In this document: positions 15,939 through 24,050 of the stretch, in pieces
How the letters are laid out: every line of letters begins with the position of its first letter
Position numbering within the stretch: the first letter of the stretch is position 1
Assembly (NCBI RefSeq): GCF_000296215.2
Contig: NZ_CP013949.1
Span: forward strand, 3,837,501 to 3,901,500
Source of the DNA: Bradyrhizobium sp. CCGE-LA001
GTDB taxonomy: Bacteria > Pseudomonadota > Alphaproteobacteria > Rhizobiales > Xanthobacteraceae
DNA length: 64,000 bases
Direction of reading: 5' to 3'
Program-made: the position numbers and the translations under genes
The notes under the pieces: model-generated
Told to the model about the DNA's origin: nothing
The model's input: only the letters and a program-made list of their open reading frames with translations
Database searches by the model: none

Positions 15939-16349
15939 ATGACCTTCCTGCTCAACATCGACGTTCCCGACGTCACTGCTGCCACGACGTTCTACACGGA
16001 AGCGTTCGGCCTCACCGTCGGCCGTCGCTTCGACAGCGGCTTCGTCGAGCTGAAGGGATGGCCGGCGCCGGTGTATCTTCTGACCAAGCAGGCCGGCACG
16101 GTGGGCGCCGGCGGCGACCACCGCCGCTACGAACGGCACTGGACGCCGGTGCATATCGACATCGTCGTCGATGACGTCGACGCCGCCGTCGAGCGCGCGC
16201 TGCGCGCCGGCGCGATCCTGGAGGTCGCCGCAAGCGATGCGCCTTATGGGCGGATCGCCATGCTCGCCGATCCGTTCGGCCACGGGTTTTGTTTGCTGGC
16301 ATTCAGCGAGCGCGGTTATGACGCGTTGCTCGGGCCGGATGGTGCTTGA
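15939..16349 (+). CDS. VOC (glyoxalase/bleomycin resistance) superfamily protein
   Basis: A 136-residue protein of one glyoxalase-like fold. The first beta-alpha-beta module is MTFLLNIDVPDVTAATTFYTEAFGLTVGRRF, the second starts HIDIVVDDVDAAVERALRAGA and ends IAMLADPFGHGFCLLAFSERGYD. Such proteins bind metals and catalyse isomerisation, ring cleavage or drug sequestration. Substrate unknown. ATG at 15939 begins the first strand directly. Confidence 0.88.
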   Translation: MTFLLNIDVPDVTAATTFYTEAFGLTVGRRFDSGFVELKGWPAPVYLLTKQAGTVGAGGDHRRYERHWTPVHIDIVVDDVDAAVERALRAGAILEVAASDAPYGRIAMLADPFGHGFCLLAFSERGYDALLGPDGA

Positions 16350-16578
16350 GCTTTGCGGGCCAAAAACATGCTGGGTCGAAAACAACCCCATGCACAGTAG
16401 GGAACTCGTTGATATTCTAGTATTCTTAAATTCAGAAATGGAGGAGCGGCTTTTTTGCAGCTCGGATCGACTTCGGTGATCCCGAATCGCGTTTGACTCG
16501 TCGGGCAAACATGGGGCATATTGGCATGGTGGCGCCGGTGCGACAGCGGGCTTGTGCGTCGAAAGGCCCCGGAGCGAC

Positions 16579-17223
16579 ATGCCGAAAGCACTCAAGCGAA
16601 AACTGAAGACCTACCAGACCTCGCTCGGCTTCTACGATCAGGCGATCGCCGCGCCCTCGATGAAGGCGGCGCTCGAGGCCTGGGGCGCCAGCTCCAATCT
16701 GTTCCATCAGGGCGTTGCGAAGGAGACCGACGACCCCGACATCGTCGCTGCGACCATGGAGAAGCCCGGCGTGGTGCTGAGGCGCCCGGTCGGATCGAAC
16801 GGCGCGTTCACCGAAAGCGCGGAGCTGCCGACCGATCTCGCCGAGGATGGCGCGGGCCCCAAGCGCAAGCCGAAGAAGCACGCTGCGAAGGCGCCGAAGA
16901 AATCGCCGGCGAAGACGCCGCCGCGCAAGAGCGACGATCAGGCCGCACGCAAGGCCGCCGCGGCGTTCGAGAAGGAGGAGCGGCGGCGCGAAGCCGAGCG
17001 CAGGAAAGAGGAGGCCGTCCGCGCCAGGGAGCGCGCGCGCCGGGAGAAGGCCGTTGCGAGTGCGCAAGCCGCGCTGGAGAAAGCGAGGCGGGAGCACGAC
17101 GCGCGCGCGGAGGCGATCGAGGCCGAGCGCGCCGCGCTGGATGAGCGGGCGGAGGCCGAGCTGGGCCGCTGGGACAAGCAGCGAATGAAGCTGGAGGAAG
17201 CGGTGCGCCGCGCGCGGACATAG
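16579..17223 (+). CDS. TolA-like coiled-coil hypothetical protein
   Basis: A 214-residue protein. Residues 1-90 are a compact conserved head (MPKALKRKLKTYQTSLGFYDQAIAAPSMKAALEAWGA), followed by a Lys/Ala/Pro linker and a very long charged helix (EKEERRREAERRKEEAVRARERARREK) resembling the helix of TolA, though no membrane segment is present. GGAGC precedes the ATG. Homologues tend to be named cell-envelope protein TolA only because of the helix; the true role is unknown. Confidence 0.75.
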   Translation: MPKALKRKLKTYQTSLGFYDQAIAAPSMKAALEAWGASSNLFHQGVAKETDDPDIVAATMEKPGVVLRRPVGSNGAFTESAELPTDLAEDGAGPKRKPKKHAAKAPKKSPAKTPPRKSDDQAARKAAAAFEKEERRREAERRKEEAVRARERARREKAVASAQAALEKARREHDARAEAIEAERAALDERAEAELGRWDKQRMKLEEAVRRART

Positions 17224-17302
17224 GCGGGCAGGGCGATCGGATGATGTAGGCAGCAAGCAGCCCGGACGAGCCAACGGGTCGGCGCGAGATCGCGGTTCCA
17301 TC

Positions 17303-17329
17303 CCTATATGAGCTGAAGTCCCATATAGG
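17303..17329. promoter_or_regulatory. Inverted repeat over the leader of the 2Fe-2S gene
   Basis: CCTATATG (17303-17310) and CATATAGG (17322-17329) are a perfect 8-base inverted repeat with an 11-base loop; the right arm contains the AGG that serves as ribosome site and ends six bases before ATG 17336. As DNA it could be an operator; as RNA the hairpin would hide the ribosome site. Confidence 0.55.
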
Positions 17330-17335
17330 TCTGCG

Positions 17336-17662
17336 ATGTCTGAAAAGTTCTCGAAATCCAAGACTCCGATGATCGTGCGCGCGCGCCGCGCGCCGCCCGT
17401 CCTGGTGTGCCGCAAATGCCTCAAGCGCAGCGACGAGGGGTGCGACGTCGGGCGTGCACTGAAATCCGAACTGAAGGCGAATAAGCGCGACGGCATCAAG
17501 CCGGCCAAGCTGATCGTGACCGGATGCTTCGGCCTATGTCCGAAAAAGGCCATCGTGATCGCGAGCGGCGCCAGCCTGGCACGGCAGGAATATGTGCTGG
17601 TTACGGGCCGCGGGGAGGTGCCGCGGGCGCTCGCGCTGCTCGGCGGCAAGCGCTGCGAGTGA
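17336..17662 (+). CDS. (2Fe-2S) ferredoxin domain-containing protein
   Basis: A 108-residue thioredoxin-like 2Fe-2S protein. The cluster ligands are expected from LVCRKCLKRSDEGCDVG near the N terminus and VTGCFGLCPKKAIVIASG in the second half, the usual arrangement of this family; the domain starts at about residue 20 after a basic leader. Role in electron transfer or metal sensing is unknown. An inverted repeat overlaps its leader and ribosome site, which suggests regulation. Confidence 0.85.
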   Translation: MSEKFSKSKTPMIVRARRAPPVLVCRKCLKRSDEGCDVGRALKSELKANKRDGIKPAKLIVTGCFGLCPKKAIVIASGASLARQEYVLVTGRGEVPRALALLGGKRCE

Positions 17663-17800
17663 GGGCGCAGCAGGCGAGCAAACGGTCCGTGCCCCGGATG
17701 CAGCGAAGCGCTTCCTCGGCATTGCAGGCCAGCGGGTCCGCGCGAAGTGCGGCCCGATGACGGGCGACGCGGAGCTATCCAGCGTCCGGCCGGAGAGGGA

Positions 17801-17838
17801 TTCTGGATTGCGTCGTCGCTTCGCTCCTCGCAATGACT
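17801..17838. repeat. Short palindromic repeat (ATTGCG...CGCAAT type)
   Basis: The stretch carries ATTGCG and CGCAAT as an inverted pair around TCGTCGCTTCGCTCCT. It matches, from memory, a very common intergenic repeat of Bradyrhizobium genomes. The preceding 100 bases (about 17686-17800) also look like degenerate repeat material of the same kind. It separates the 2Fe-2S gene from the next gene. Confidence 0.55.
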
Positions 17839-17945
17839 GTGGAGAGGTCAAGGGCCGGCATCGGTCGTTTCCGCAAAGTTCGCGCGCAAATCCGCTTGCC
17901 TTGGCTTGCGTCGTTTTGCACTCTGGCGGCAAGGAGACCAATGCA

Positions 17946-18224
17946 ATGAAGAAAATGACCATCGCCTATGCGCTCGGGACGGCTCTGGTGGCGGGGAGCC
18001 TTGCGACATCGGCTGTCGAGGCAAAGCCTCGGAAGCAAGTGGTTCGCGCACCGCAGGAGAGGCTGATCGTCACGGCGCCCGTCCTGCGGCCGACGCCGTG
18101 GGATTACAACATCGTTCCGCGCTATCGTTATCGCCCGGAAGACGACAAGGTCGATCCCTACGGCCCGCCGCTGGTGCCGTCTTATGTTCGCTATGAGGGA
18201 TGGCGTTGGCCGTATTGGTGGTGA
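17946..18224 (+). CDS. Small secreted aromatic-rich protein
   Basis: A 92-residue protein with a signal peptide (MKKMTIAYALGTALVAGSLATSAVEA) and a mature part rich in Pro, Tyr, Arg and Trp, ending YEGWRWPYWW. ATG at 17946 has AAGGAG about ten bases before it. No family is recognised. The aromatic C terminus could contact the outer membrane or a carbohydrate, but that is only a possibility. Confidence 0.7.
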   Translation: MKKMTIAYALGTALVAGSLATSAVEAKPRKQVVRAPQERLIVTAPVLRPTPWDYNIVPRYRYRPEDDKVDPYGPPLVPSYVRYEGWRWPYWW

Positions 18225-18563
18225 ATAGCATCGCGTTCTGCGGCAAATGGTGATCGGCCGGCGACGGACGCCGAGTTGAGCTCGCACGCGGCGTCAAGCT
18301 CCGGCCGTTGGCTCGATCTGAGCCCGATCATGCCGCCGATCGATCGGGCTTGTGTCCCGCTTACCGGGTGGATTCTTTCGAGAAACGCCAGTCTTCGCGC
18401 AGGTTGAAACCAGTCATTCAACCATCTTTGCGTGCGTCGCTCGGCGACGGGAGAAAATGGCAAACCTAAGACTGTCAAGGATAGATCGGAGTAGAACGTC
18501 GGTTGTCCCCGTAATAAACAAAAGTGTTTGGGGGTCCGGGGCGCGTATTGAGAGGATCAATCC
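18225..18563. other. Intergenic region
   Basis: 339 bases without a convincing gene. It holds a perfect 9-base hairpin, AGCCCGATC (18321-18329) / GATCGGGCT (18342-18350), possibly ending the upstream transcript. The right end (18460-18550) is AT-richer and probably contains the promoter of the gene at 18564; no consensus hexamers stand out. Confidence 0.4.
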
Positions 18564-19070
18564 ATGGCAAGTGTTGAAGTATTGCACAGACGCGAAGGCG
18601 TGAACCTCCTTCAACTGGAGGCGGACATTGCTTCGGGACGTACGGAAAACCCGATCGCTTCCCTTTCTCTGCCCGATTATGTCGAACATACCGAGGGGGT
18701 GTCTCGCGTCGGCGCGCTCAGCGCAGAGGCAGTCATTCGCGACTATGAGTTCGCAGCGAAAGAGATCGAGGCCATGGGCGCGGAGTTGATCGACGCCGCG
18801 CGGAAGTGCGAGGCGCTGACAGCCCAGGTCCATGACGCCATCGCCTTCATGCGGGAAACGGCGGCGGGCTATCGTGAAGAGGGACGCAAGATCTTCAAGC
18901 GCATCGAAGAATGCGCGATGTTCACCGAAGACGTCCGCAAGACATGCGAACAGGTCAAGCGCAGAATGACTGAAGGCTCGGTAGGCCCGTTTTCAGATGA
19001 CGAGCGCGAGCCCGAAGAGCCCAAGTTGAGCGGGATCGCAGCCCACGTGTCGTTGAACGAAATACGGTGA
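18564..19070 (+). CDS. Conserved hypothetical coiled-coil protein
   Basis: A 168-residue soluble protein with a variable N terminus and a helical middle (SAEAVIRDYEFAAKEIEAMGAELIDAARKCEALTAQVHDAIAFMRETAAGYREEGRKIF) typical of coiled coils. GAGAGGA stands upstream of ATG 18564. There is no signal or membrane segment and no recognised family. It is followed directly by a palindromic repeat element. Confidence 0.75.
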   Translation: MASVEVLHRREGVNLLQLEADIASGRTENPIASLSLPDYVEHTEGVSRVGALSAEAVIRDYEFAAKEIEAMGAELIDAARKCEALTAQVHDAIAFMRETAAGYREEGRKIFKRIEECAMFTEDVRKTCEQVKRRMTEGSVGPFSDDEREPEEPKLSGIAAHVSLNEIR

Positions 19071-19090
19071 AGTGGGCGTAGGGGGAGTTC

Positions 19091-19200
19091 GTAGGATGGG
19101 TAGAGCGCCTGCGAAACCCGTCGTCGCGCGCAGCGTCGATGGGTTCGCTTCCGCCTTTGCTCGGTGAGCCAGGGCGGACAGGTCGCTCCACTCATCCTAC
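19091..19200. repeat. Palindromic intergenic repeat, copy A
   Basis: 110 bases bounded by GTAGGATGGGTAGAGCG on the left and CGCTCCACTCATCCTAC on the right, inverted with mismatches, with GCGAAACCCGTCG and ATGGGTTCGC inside. Shares arms with copies B (23146) and C (23955). Lies between genes on opposite strands. Confidence 0.75.
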
Positions 19201-19219
19201 GCCCTGCGACACCCATGGC

Positions 19220-20017
19220 CTAATCGCTGTCATCCGCAGCAAGCCGTTGAAACCGCCGCTTCATTGCGTTGACGCGGGCGATGTAGCCCGCAACCAGATG
19301 ATCGCCGCAGCGCTCGCCTGGTATCATCTGGAACTTGCGGCGCGCGTACGCTGTGGCCGGGCCGGCGCCGCAGAGATGAATGAAGGCGGCCAGATCCTGC
19401 TTCTGCTGCGCACCTGGCTTGGCATCGCCAGCGAGGCCGAGAACCATCGCGCTTTGCCGGTCGAGATACACCGATGCCAGCTCGATGGCATGGCTCGGGA
19501 TCGTGCGAATATAGAATCCCGTGAAGCCGCATCCGGTATTCGTGACGGCGTTGCCGCGAATACAGAATCGCGCGGCTTCGGCAAAGGCGGGACCCGTCAT
19601 CTGGAAGAGGCCGACGGCGCTTGAGGCGGGGCGGTAGATCGCGAGCGGATTGAGGCTCCAGCGCCAGCGCCAATAGGTGCGCGCCACCGGATTGCCCGAG
19701 CTCTCGACCTGCGCCAGCGCGGCCAGCAATTCCGGCGCGATCGCAGCGGTCGAATGCTTGCGGAACAGCGGCCCGTAGCTCGCCCAGGTCTCCTCCGGCT
19801 CCTTGTCGAGCGCGTGGCCGACGACGGCGAACAGTTCGGTCGGCTTGCGGATGATCTGAGTGACGATGTTGATGAGCATGACGGCCGCGAGCAGTATGGC
19901 GGTGCCGCCCGCGATCCGGACCATCCGCGGTGATCGCTTGACGATCTTGCGCATCCACCGGACGCCGCGCCGGAGCTTGCGAAGGCGAGAGCGGAGGCGT
20001 CTGCTTGTCTTTGCCAT
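19220..20017 (-). CDS. Lytic transglycosylase (SLT domain)
   Basis: A 265-residue membrane-anchored murein hydrolase. The N terminus is very basic (KTSRRLRSRLRKLRRG), then one membrane segment (MVRIAGGTAILLAAVMLINIV) and a periplasmic SLT domain with the catalytic glutamate in LAALAQVESSGNP and the motif SAVGLFQMTGPAF, typical of family 1 transglycosylases. It cleaves the MurNAc-GlcNAc bond to form anhydro-muropeptides. It is divergent from the desaturase gene. Confidence 0.88.
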   Translation of the reverse strand: MAKTSRRLRSRLRKLRRGVRWMRKIVKRSPRMVRIAGGTAILLAAVMLINIVTQIIRKPTELFAVVGHALDKEPEETWASYGPLFRKHSTAAIAPELLAALAQVESSGNPVARTYWRWRWSLNPLAIYRPASSAVGLFQMTGPAFAEAARFCIRGNAVTNTGCGFTGFYIRTIPSHAIELASVYLDRQSAMVLGLAGDAKPGAQQKQDLAAFIHLCGAGPATAYARRKFQMIPGERCGDHLVAGYIARVNAMKRRFQRLAADDSD

Positions 20018-20221
20018 GCCGTTTCGAACGTGCGATCCACGCAGAGTTGGCCTTGGTTAACGCGATCAGCGACGCCTGGAAATCAGGCTCTTTCGCTTTG
20101 ACTGCCCGCGTCCAGCCCGCAGCTCCGCACTTCTACGGCCGATCGCGTCCTTGCGAGTGACAACCCGTGGCTGTACGCTGCGCTGCAGAAGCGTTAATTT
20201 TGCGTCAATGGACTGGCTGGA

Positions 20222-21256
20222 ATGACCGTCATCGAAAGCGTCGCGCCGGAGCAGGCTGCGGCGGCGAAACTGCCACCGGGCGTGGTCGTCGAGGGACCGC
20301 TGGTCGATGCCAAGTTTCTCGATTCCTATATCGGGTTCGGCTTCCTGGTCGGCGGCTCGATCGCGGCGCTGATCTGGGTGTTCACGCAAGGGATCGGCTG
20401 GGTGGAGATTTCGGTCTTTCTCGGCATGTTCGCGCTGACCACCGTCGGCATCGGCTTCATGCATCGCTATTTCGTGCACCGCAGCTTTCGCTGCGGGCCG
20501 GTGATGCGGACGATCCTCGCCGCCATCGCCACCATGACGGTGCAGGGGTCGATCCTGAAATGGGTGAGCAACCATCGCCGCCACCATCTTCACTCCGACA
20601 AGCCCGGCGACGTCCACAGCCCTTACTATGACGGCAGCGGCAACAGCCATGTCAGCTTCCGCAAGGGCATGATGCATGCGCATGGCGGCTGGGTCTGGGA
20701 CCGCGAGACCACCGACGGCTCCTATTACGCCAGGGACATCTTGGCCGACCCGATCGCCATGTTCTTCACCAGGACGCGCTGGTACTGGGTCGCGCTGTCG
20801 GCCGTGATCATTCCGGGCGCGATCGGCTATGCCTTCGGTGGCGTGCACACGATGATCGGCTGCGTGCTGTTCTCCGGCCTGTTCCGCAGCTATCTCATGA
20901 CCATGGCGACCTCGCTGGTGAACTCGGTCTGCCACAGCGACGGCCGCTGGGGCTACCGCCGCTTCGAGACCCATGACGGCACCACCAACGAGCTCGTGAC
21001 CTCGCTGCTCACCTTCGGCGAAGGCCTGCACAACAACCATCACCGCTTTCCGCGCGACGCCTATCTCTCGCATGCCTGGTACGAGATCGACATCAACGGG
21101 CTGATCATCCTGGGGCTGGGGAAGCTCGGCCTGGTGCACGACATCGTCGGTGTCGGCAAGCGACAGCTGGCTGCGGATGCGGAGCAGGGCGGAGCCGCCG
21201 AGAGTCAGAATGCATTCGACGGCGCTGCAGAAGACCTTCGCTCGGCCGGACGGTAG
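20222..21256 (+). CDS. Acyl-CoA / fatty acid desaturase
   Basis: A 344-residue integral membrane di-iron desaturase. The three histidine boxes are HRYFVH, HRRHH and HNNHHR, with HSDKPGDVHSP after the second, as in delta-9-type acyl-CoA desaturases. Membrane helix pairs precede each box. It would introduce a double bond into acyl chains, probably adjusting membrane fluidity. ATG 20222 gives a normal N terminus (MTVIESVAPEQAAAAK). Confidence 0.9.
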   Translation: MTVIESVAPEQAAAAKLPPGVVVEGPLVDAKFLDSYIGFGFLVGGSIAALIWVFTQGIGWVEISVFLGMFALTTVGIGFMHRYFVHRSFRCGPVMRTILAAIATMTVQGSILKWVSNHRRHHLHSDKPGDVHSPYYDGSGNSHVSFRKGMMHAHGGWVWDRETTDGSYYARDILADPIAMFFTRTRWYWVALSAVIIPGAIGYAFGGVHTMIGCVLFSGLFRSYLMTMATSLVNSVCHSDGRWGYRRFETHDGTTNELVTSLLTFGEGLHNNHHRFPRDAYLSHAWYEIDINGLIILGLGKLGLVHDIVGVGKRQLAADAEQGGAAESQNAFDGAAEDLRSAGR

Positions 21257-21343
21257 ACTTGCGCAATTAACACCCGCGGACTGGAGCCGCAGTTCGGCCT
21301 CGATCAATCGTGCGTTGGGAAAACTAGCCGGCGCCTTGTCGGC

Positions 21344-22372
21344 TCACCAATCCGGATCGCCGTAATAGGGATCGGCCATATAGGGCGGCATCCAAGGGCC
21401 TCGCGGCGGCGGTCTGGGCCGTCGGGGTTCGGCCGCCGGTACGCGCGGGCGGGGATGCGCAGCCGCATCATTGTTCACCGCGCTGCGCACGACCGGCTTG
21501 GGGGCTGCAGGGGCGGAAGCCGCCGATGACGCGCCCAGTTGCGATTGCAGCGCCTGGACCTGCGCGGCGAGGCGCGCAATGTCCGCCGCATCCTTCTCCT
21601 GCGCCGCCTTGAGCTGTTGGATGGTGGCCGCCTGCTCGCGCAGGGTCTGCTCGTTGCTGCTCTTCAGCTGCTCGAGCTTGCCGCTGATGCTTCCAAGCTC
21701 GCTCGTGATGGCCTTGAGCGATTGTGCGAGCTCGGATGATGACGCCTCGGGCGCCGCGGCGGCAGGCTTTGGCGCGCTTTCGATGTCCTTGGCATCAGGC
21801 GGGGCGGGCACCGGGCTCGAGTCGCCTGCAGCAGCCAGCAGCACGACCGGCGGCTGCGCCGGATTGTCCGGCGCTGACGCCTGCGGGGGCACGCTCGCGG
21901 CCGGCGGAGCCCATAGCGCCATGATCGACTTGCCGATCGATGTGGCCTCGTCGCCATACTGCGAAGCGACGGCGGCACCGAGCAGGCCGATGGCCAGCAC
22001 GAGAATGATCAAGGCGCGCATCATGGCCCGGTCTCCCCTCAGGCCCTGATCGCGAGGCTTGGTGTTTAGAACTTTGGCGTCCGGCGGCGGCGTCTTGTCT
22101 CCGGAAGTGGCAGCTGCCGTCGCGGCGGCGCTGGCGTACGAGGTCCGCGGAGCTTCGCTGCTGCGTTCCATTCCGGAAACCAGCCGGTCCAGCCGCGCAA
22201 GGTCCTCCTCTGCGCTCTTGATCCGGTCATAGGCCCGAGTCAGCCCGCTATCGGCGCGCGCCTCGTCCGGCTTGGCGGTGTCAGGCTTGGCCGCGTTATC
22301 GGTCTTGCCGGTATCAGGCTTGCCGGTATCAGGTTTGGGGTCGTTCGTGTCAGGCACCGATGCGCTCTCCAT
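21344..22372 (-). CDS. Membrane-anchored coiled-coil protein (paralogue of 2552-3571)
   Basis: A 342-residue protein: an N-terminal tail with tandem KPDT repeats, a helical part (AYDRIKSAEEDLARLDRLVS), one membrane segment (about residues 118-137, LIILVLAIGLLGAAVAS), then QYGDEATSIGKSIMALW, a Pro/Ala linker, a heptad coiled coil (LAQSLKAITSELGSISGKLEQLKSS) and a Pro/Arg-rich tail ending YMADPYYGDPDW. ATG 22372 is used; a GTG at 22438 is possible and neither start has a clear ribosome site. Same order of parts as the protein at 2552-3571. Function unknown. Confidence 0.75.
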   Translation of the reverse strand: MESASVPDTNDPKPDTGKPDTGKTDNAAKPDTAKPDEARADSGLTRAYDRIKSAEEDLARLDRLVSGMERSSEAPRTSYASAAATAAATSGDKTPPPDAKVLNTKPRDQGLRGDRAMMRALIILVLAIGLLGAAVASQYGDEATSIGKSIMALWAPPAASVPPQASAPDNPAQPPVVLLAAAGDSSPVPAPPDAKDIESAPKPAAAAPEASSSELAQSLKAITSELGSISGKLEQLKSSNEQTLREQAATIQQLKAAQEKDAADIARLAAQVQALQSQLGASSAASAPAAPKPVVRSAVNNDAAAHPRPRVPAAEPRRPRPPPRGPWMPPYMADPYYGDPDW

Positions 22373-22775
22373 CCGGTCGGGCGTCAATGGGAGGCAGTCC
22401 GATCTCCGGAAAGGATAGGTCTCGCCGCTGTCAGACACAACGCGTATGGCGAGGAAAAATTATGGCGAGCGAGGGAGTGGGGCGGGGCGTTAGTGGCGCG
22501 ACTGGACGAGGCGCAATCTCTCGCCGCGCCGTTGCCGCAGCCGAAATCGATGCAGCGCAACCCGTGTGCAGGCGAGAGCCAGTCGAGGAAGACTTCGCCG
22601 AGCGAACGGATTGAGACTCGCTCACTTGCTTAAGGCGGCACCGTCATCGAAGCGAAGCTCGGGGATGGAACGGCTCTCTCCCCGTTCATCGACGGGCAAC
22701 ACGCGGCTTGCGAGGTTAAGACATTGGTCATTTCTTTGCGGTCATTTTCGCGACCTCAGTCAGCAAAGAGGCACC
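22373..22775. other. Divergent intergenic region before gapR
   Basis: About 400 bases between the coiled-coil gene on the minus strand and gapR on the plus strand. It should hold both promoters. The 60 bases before gapR (TTGCGAGGTTAAGACATTGG and onward) are AT-richer, but no consensus promoter is clear. No reading frame here looks coding. Confidence 0.35.
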
Positions 22776-23042
22776 ATGTCCGACATCACCATTCCCGGCG
22801 GCAAGATCCGTTCCTTCGTCGAGCGGATCGAGAACCTCGACAGCGAAATGCAGGAGTTGAGCGAACAGAAGAAGGAAGTCTTCGCGGAAGCCAAGGGCGA
22901 GGGCTTCGACGTGAAGATCCTCAAGGAGATCATCAAGCTGCGCAAGGAAGACAAGAACGAGCGCGACGAGCGCGAAAGCCTGCTCGACCTCTACATGCGC
23001 GCGATGGAGACGGCCTCGCCGGAGCAGGCGAAGGCGGCGTGA
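22776..23042 (+). CDS. gapR: GapR nucleoid-associated protein (DUF2312)
   Basis: An 88-residue DUF2312 protein. The core KIRSFVERIENLDSEMQELS, then EQKKEVFAEAKGEGFDVK and IIKLRKEDKNERDERESLL match the Caulobacter GapR consensus closely. GapR forms a clamp round overtwisted DNA ahead of replication and transcription and helps type II topoisomerases. ATG at 22776 has AAAGAGG upstream. It is a single-gene unit here. Confidence 0.92.
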   Translation: MSDITIPGGKIRSFVERIENLDSEMQELSEQKKEVFAEAKGEGFDVKILKEIIKLRKEDKNERDERESLLDLYMRAMETASPEQAKAA

Positions 23043-23145
23043 GGGGAGCGCTGATCTGTGAGGAGAGGTGGCCGCAGTCCAGGGATTGCGGCTACCGGCC
23101 TTGATCCTTGCGACCGCTCCAGCAGTCGCATCGAGCGACCAGCTC

Positions 23146-23212
23146 GTAGGATGGTCGAGCGGAACGAAGCCCATCAACGAATGATGGGCTTCGCAAGGAT
23201 ATTGCCCATCCC
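23146..23212. repeat. Palindromic intergenic repeat, copy B
   Basis: A shorter copy of the element: GTAGGATGGTCGAGCGGAAC, then GAAGCCCATCA / TGATGGGCTTC as the central inverted pair, and CCCATCC at the right end. A GC hairpin (CCAGGGGC / GCCCCCTGG) follows at 23211-23231. Confidence 0.7.
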
Positions 23213-23252
23213 AGGGGCTTCCGCCCCCTGGTGCCGGAATAGGCCGCTGCCG

Positions 23253-23816
23253 TTAGTGACCTAGCGCGCGGATTTCGAGCGTCGTTTGGGTGAGCTTGGC
23301 CACGAACCCCTCAACATGCATGACCCTTTGTCTGGTCAATTGCTCGTGCAACTCGGCGATCTTCAGGGATTCGGCGACAAACGAGTCGCACGCCTGTTTC
23401 GCGTACTCCATCTGAAGCTCAAAGGCTTCGACGGGTGAACGCGCCATCGCGAGCTTTCCAAGGAAGCTCCAGGCTTGCTCGAGCGACGTCCTGATGGAGT
23501 CCCTATAGGCATCGGCAATCGCCTGCGTGCTGGCCTCCAAGGGTTCGACCGGTGCGACGGGCGGGCTTGCAGCGATCTGCATCCCGGAAGCCTCGTCCGG
23601 CAAGGCTGCAGCCGAAGGTATCTCCGCACTGATCTGTGGGCTCGGCTCTTGCTCGATCTTTTGCTCGGTCTCTTGCCTGTTCTCCGCCGAGGCATCCGGC
23701 AATCGATGCGCTGCACTTGCGGGTTGCTCGCCGGCCACGGCGCGTTGTCCCGCCTTCTTCTTGCCGCCGCGCCGGCCGGATTTTCCCGTTGGCTTGTTTC
23801 CCACCGCACTCAACAT
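23253..23816 (-). CDS. Phasin family protein
   Basis: A 187-residue protein. The N-terminal 60 residues are a Lys/Gly/Arg-rich tail (KPTGKSGRRGGKKKAG) followed by an acidic/Pro linker; the C-terminal half is a phasin domain (YRDSIRTSLEQAWSFLGKLA, SPVEAFELQMEYAKQACDSF, ELHEQLTRQ). Phasins coat polyhydroxybutyrate granules. The basic tail could bind DNA, as in phasins that link granules to the nucleoid; this is inference. ATG 23816 with AGGAG upstream is preferred over longer forms that run into a repeat element. Confidence 0.82.
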   Translation of the reverse strand: MLSAVGNKPTGKSGRRGGKKKAGQRAVAGEQPASAAHRLPDASAENRQETEQKIEQEPSPQISAEIPSAAALPDEASGMQIAASPPVAPVEPLEASTQAIADAYRDSIRTSLEQAWSFLGKLAMARSPVEAFELQMEYAKQACDSFVAESLKIAELHEQLTRQRVMHVEGFVAKLTQTTLEIRALGH

Positions 23817-23954
23817 TGCAAATGGCTCCTGAATATCGATGAAGCCGCGAGCCTCCGTCGCGTTTGCGCTGAAATCGCGATTGCAGGCTGTCGCTTGCGT
23901 GGCGGCCATGTGGTGAGATTTGGCCGCTGCATCTTCGATGCATCCGGCAAGCTC

Positions 23955-24034
23955 GTAGGATGGGTAGAGCGAAGCGAAACCCATCAACAGCCGTCGCGGA
24001 ATGATGGGTTTCGCAAGGGCTCTACCCATCCTAC
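23955..24034. repeat. Palindromic intergenic repeat, copy C
   Basis: The best-preserved copy: GTAGGATGGGTAGAGCGAAG on the left, CTCTACCCATCCTAC on the right (near perfect arms of 14-15 bases), with GCGAAACCCATCA and TGATGGGTTTCGC as inner arms. The 80-base unit could fold into one long hairpin on either strand. Confidence 0.8.
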
Positions 24035-24050
24035 GAACCGGAGCCGGCTA

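Noticed and set aside
20066..21307. Minus-strand 413-codon frame over the desaturase
   Set aside because: The plus strand has all three histidine boxes; the antisense frame has none of the marks of a gene.
22270..22345. Short tandem repeats resembling a CRISPR array
   Set aside because: They encode the KPDTGKPDTGK tail of the coiled-coil protein in frame; units are 12-15 bases without spacers.
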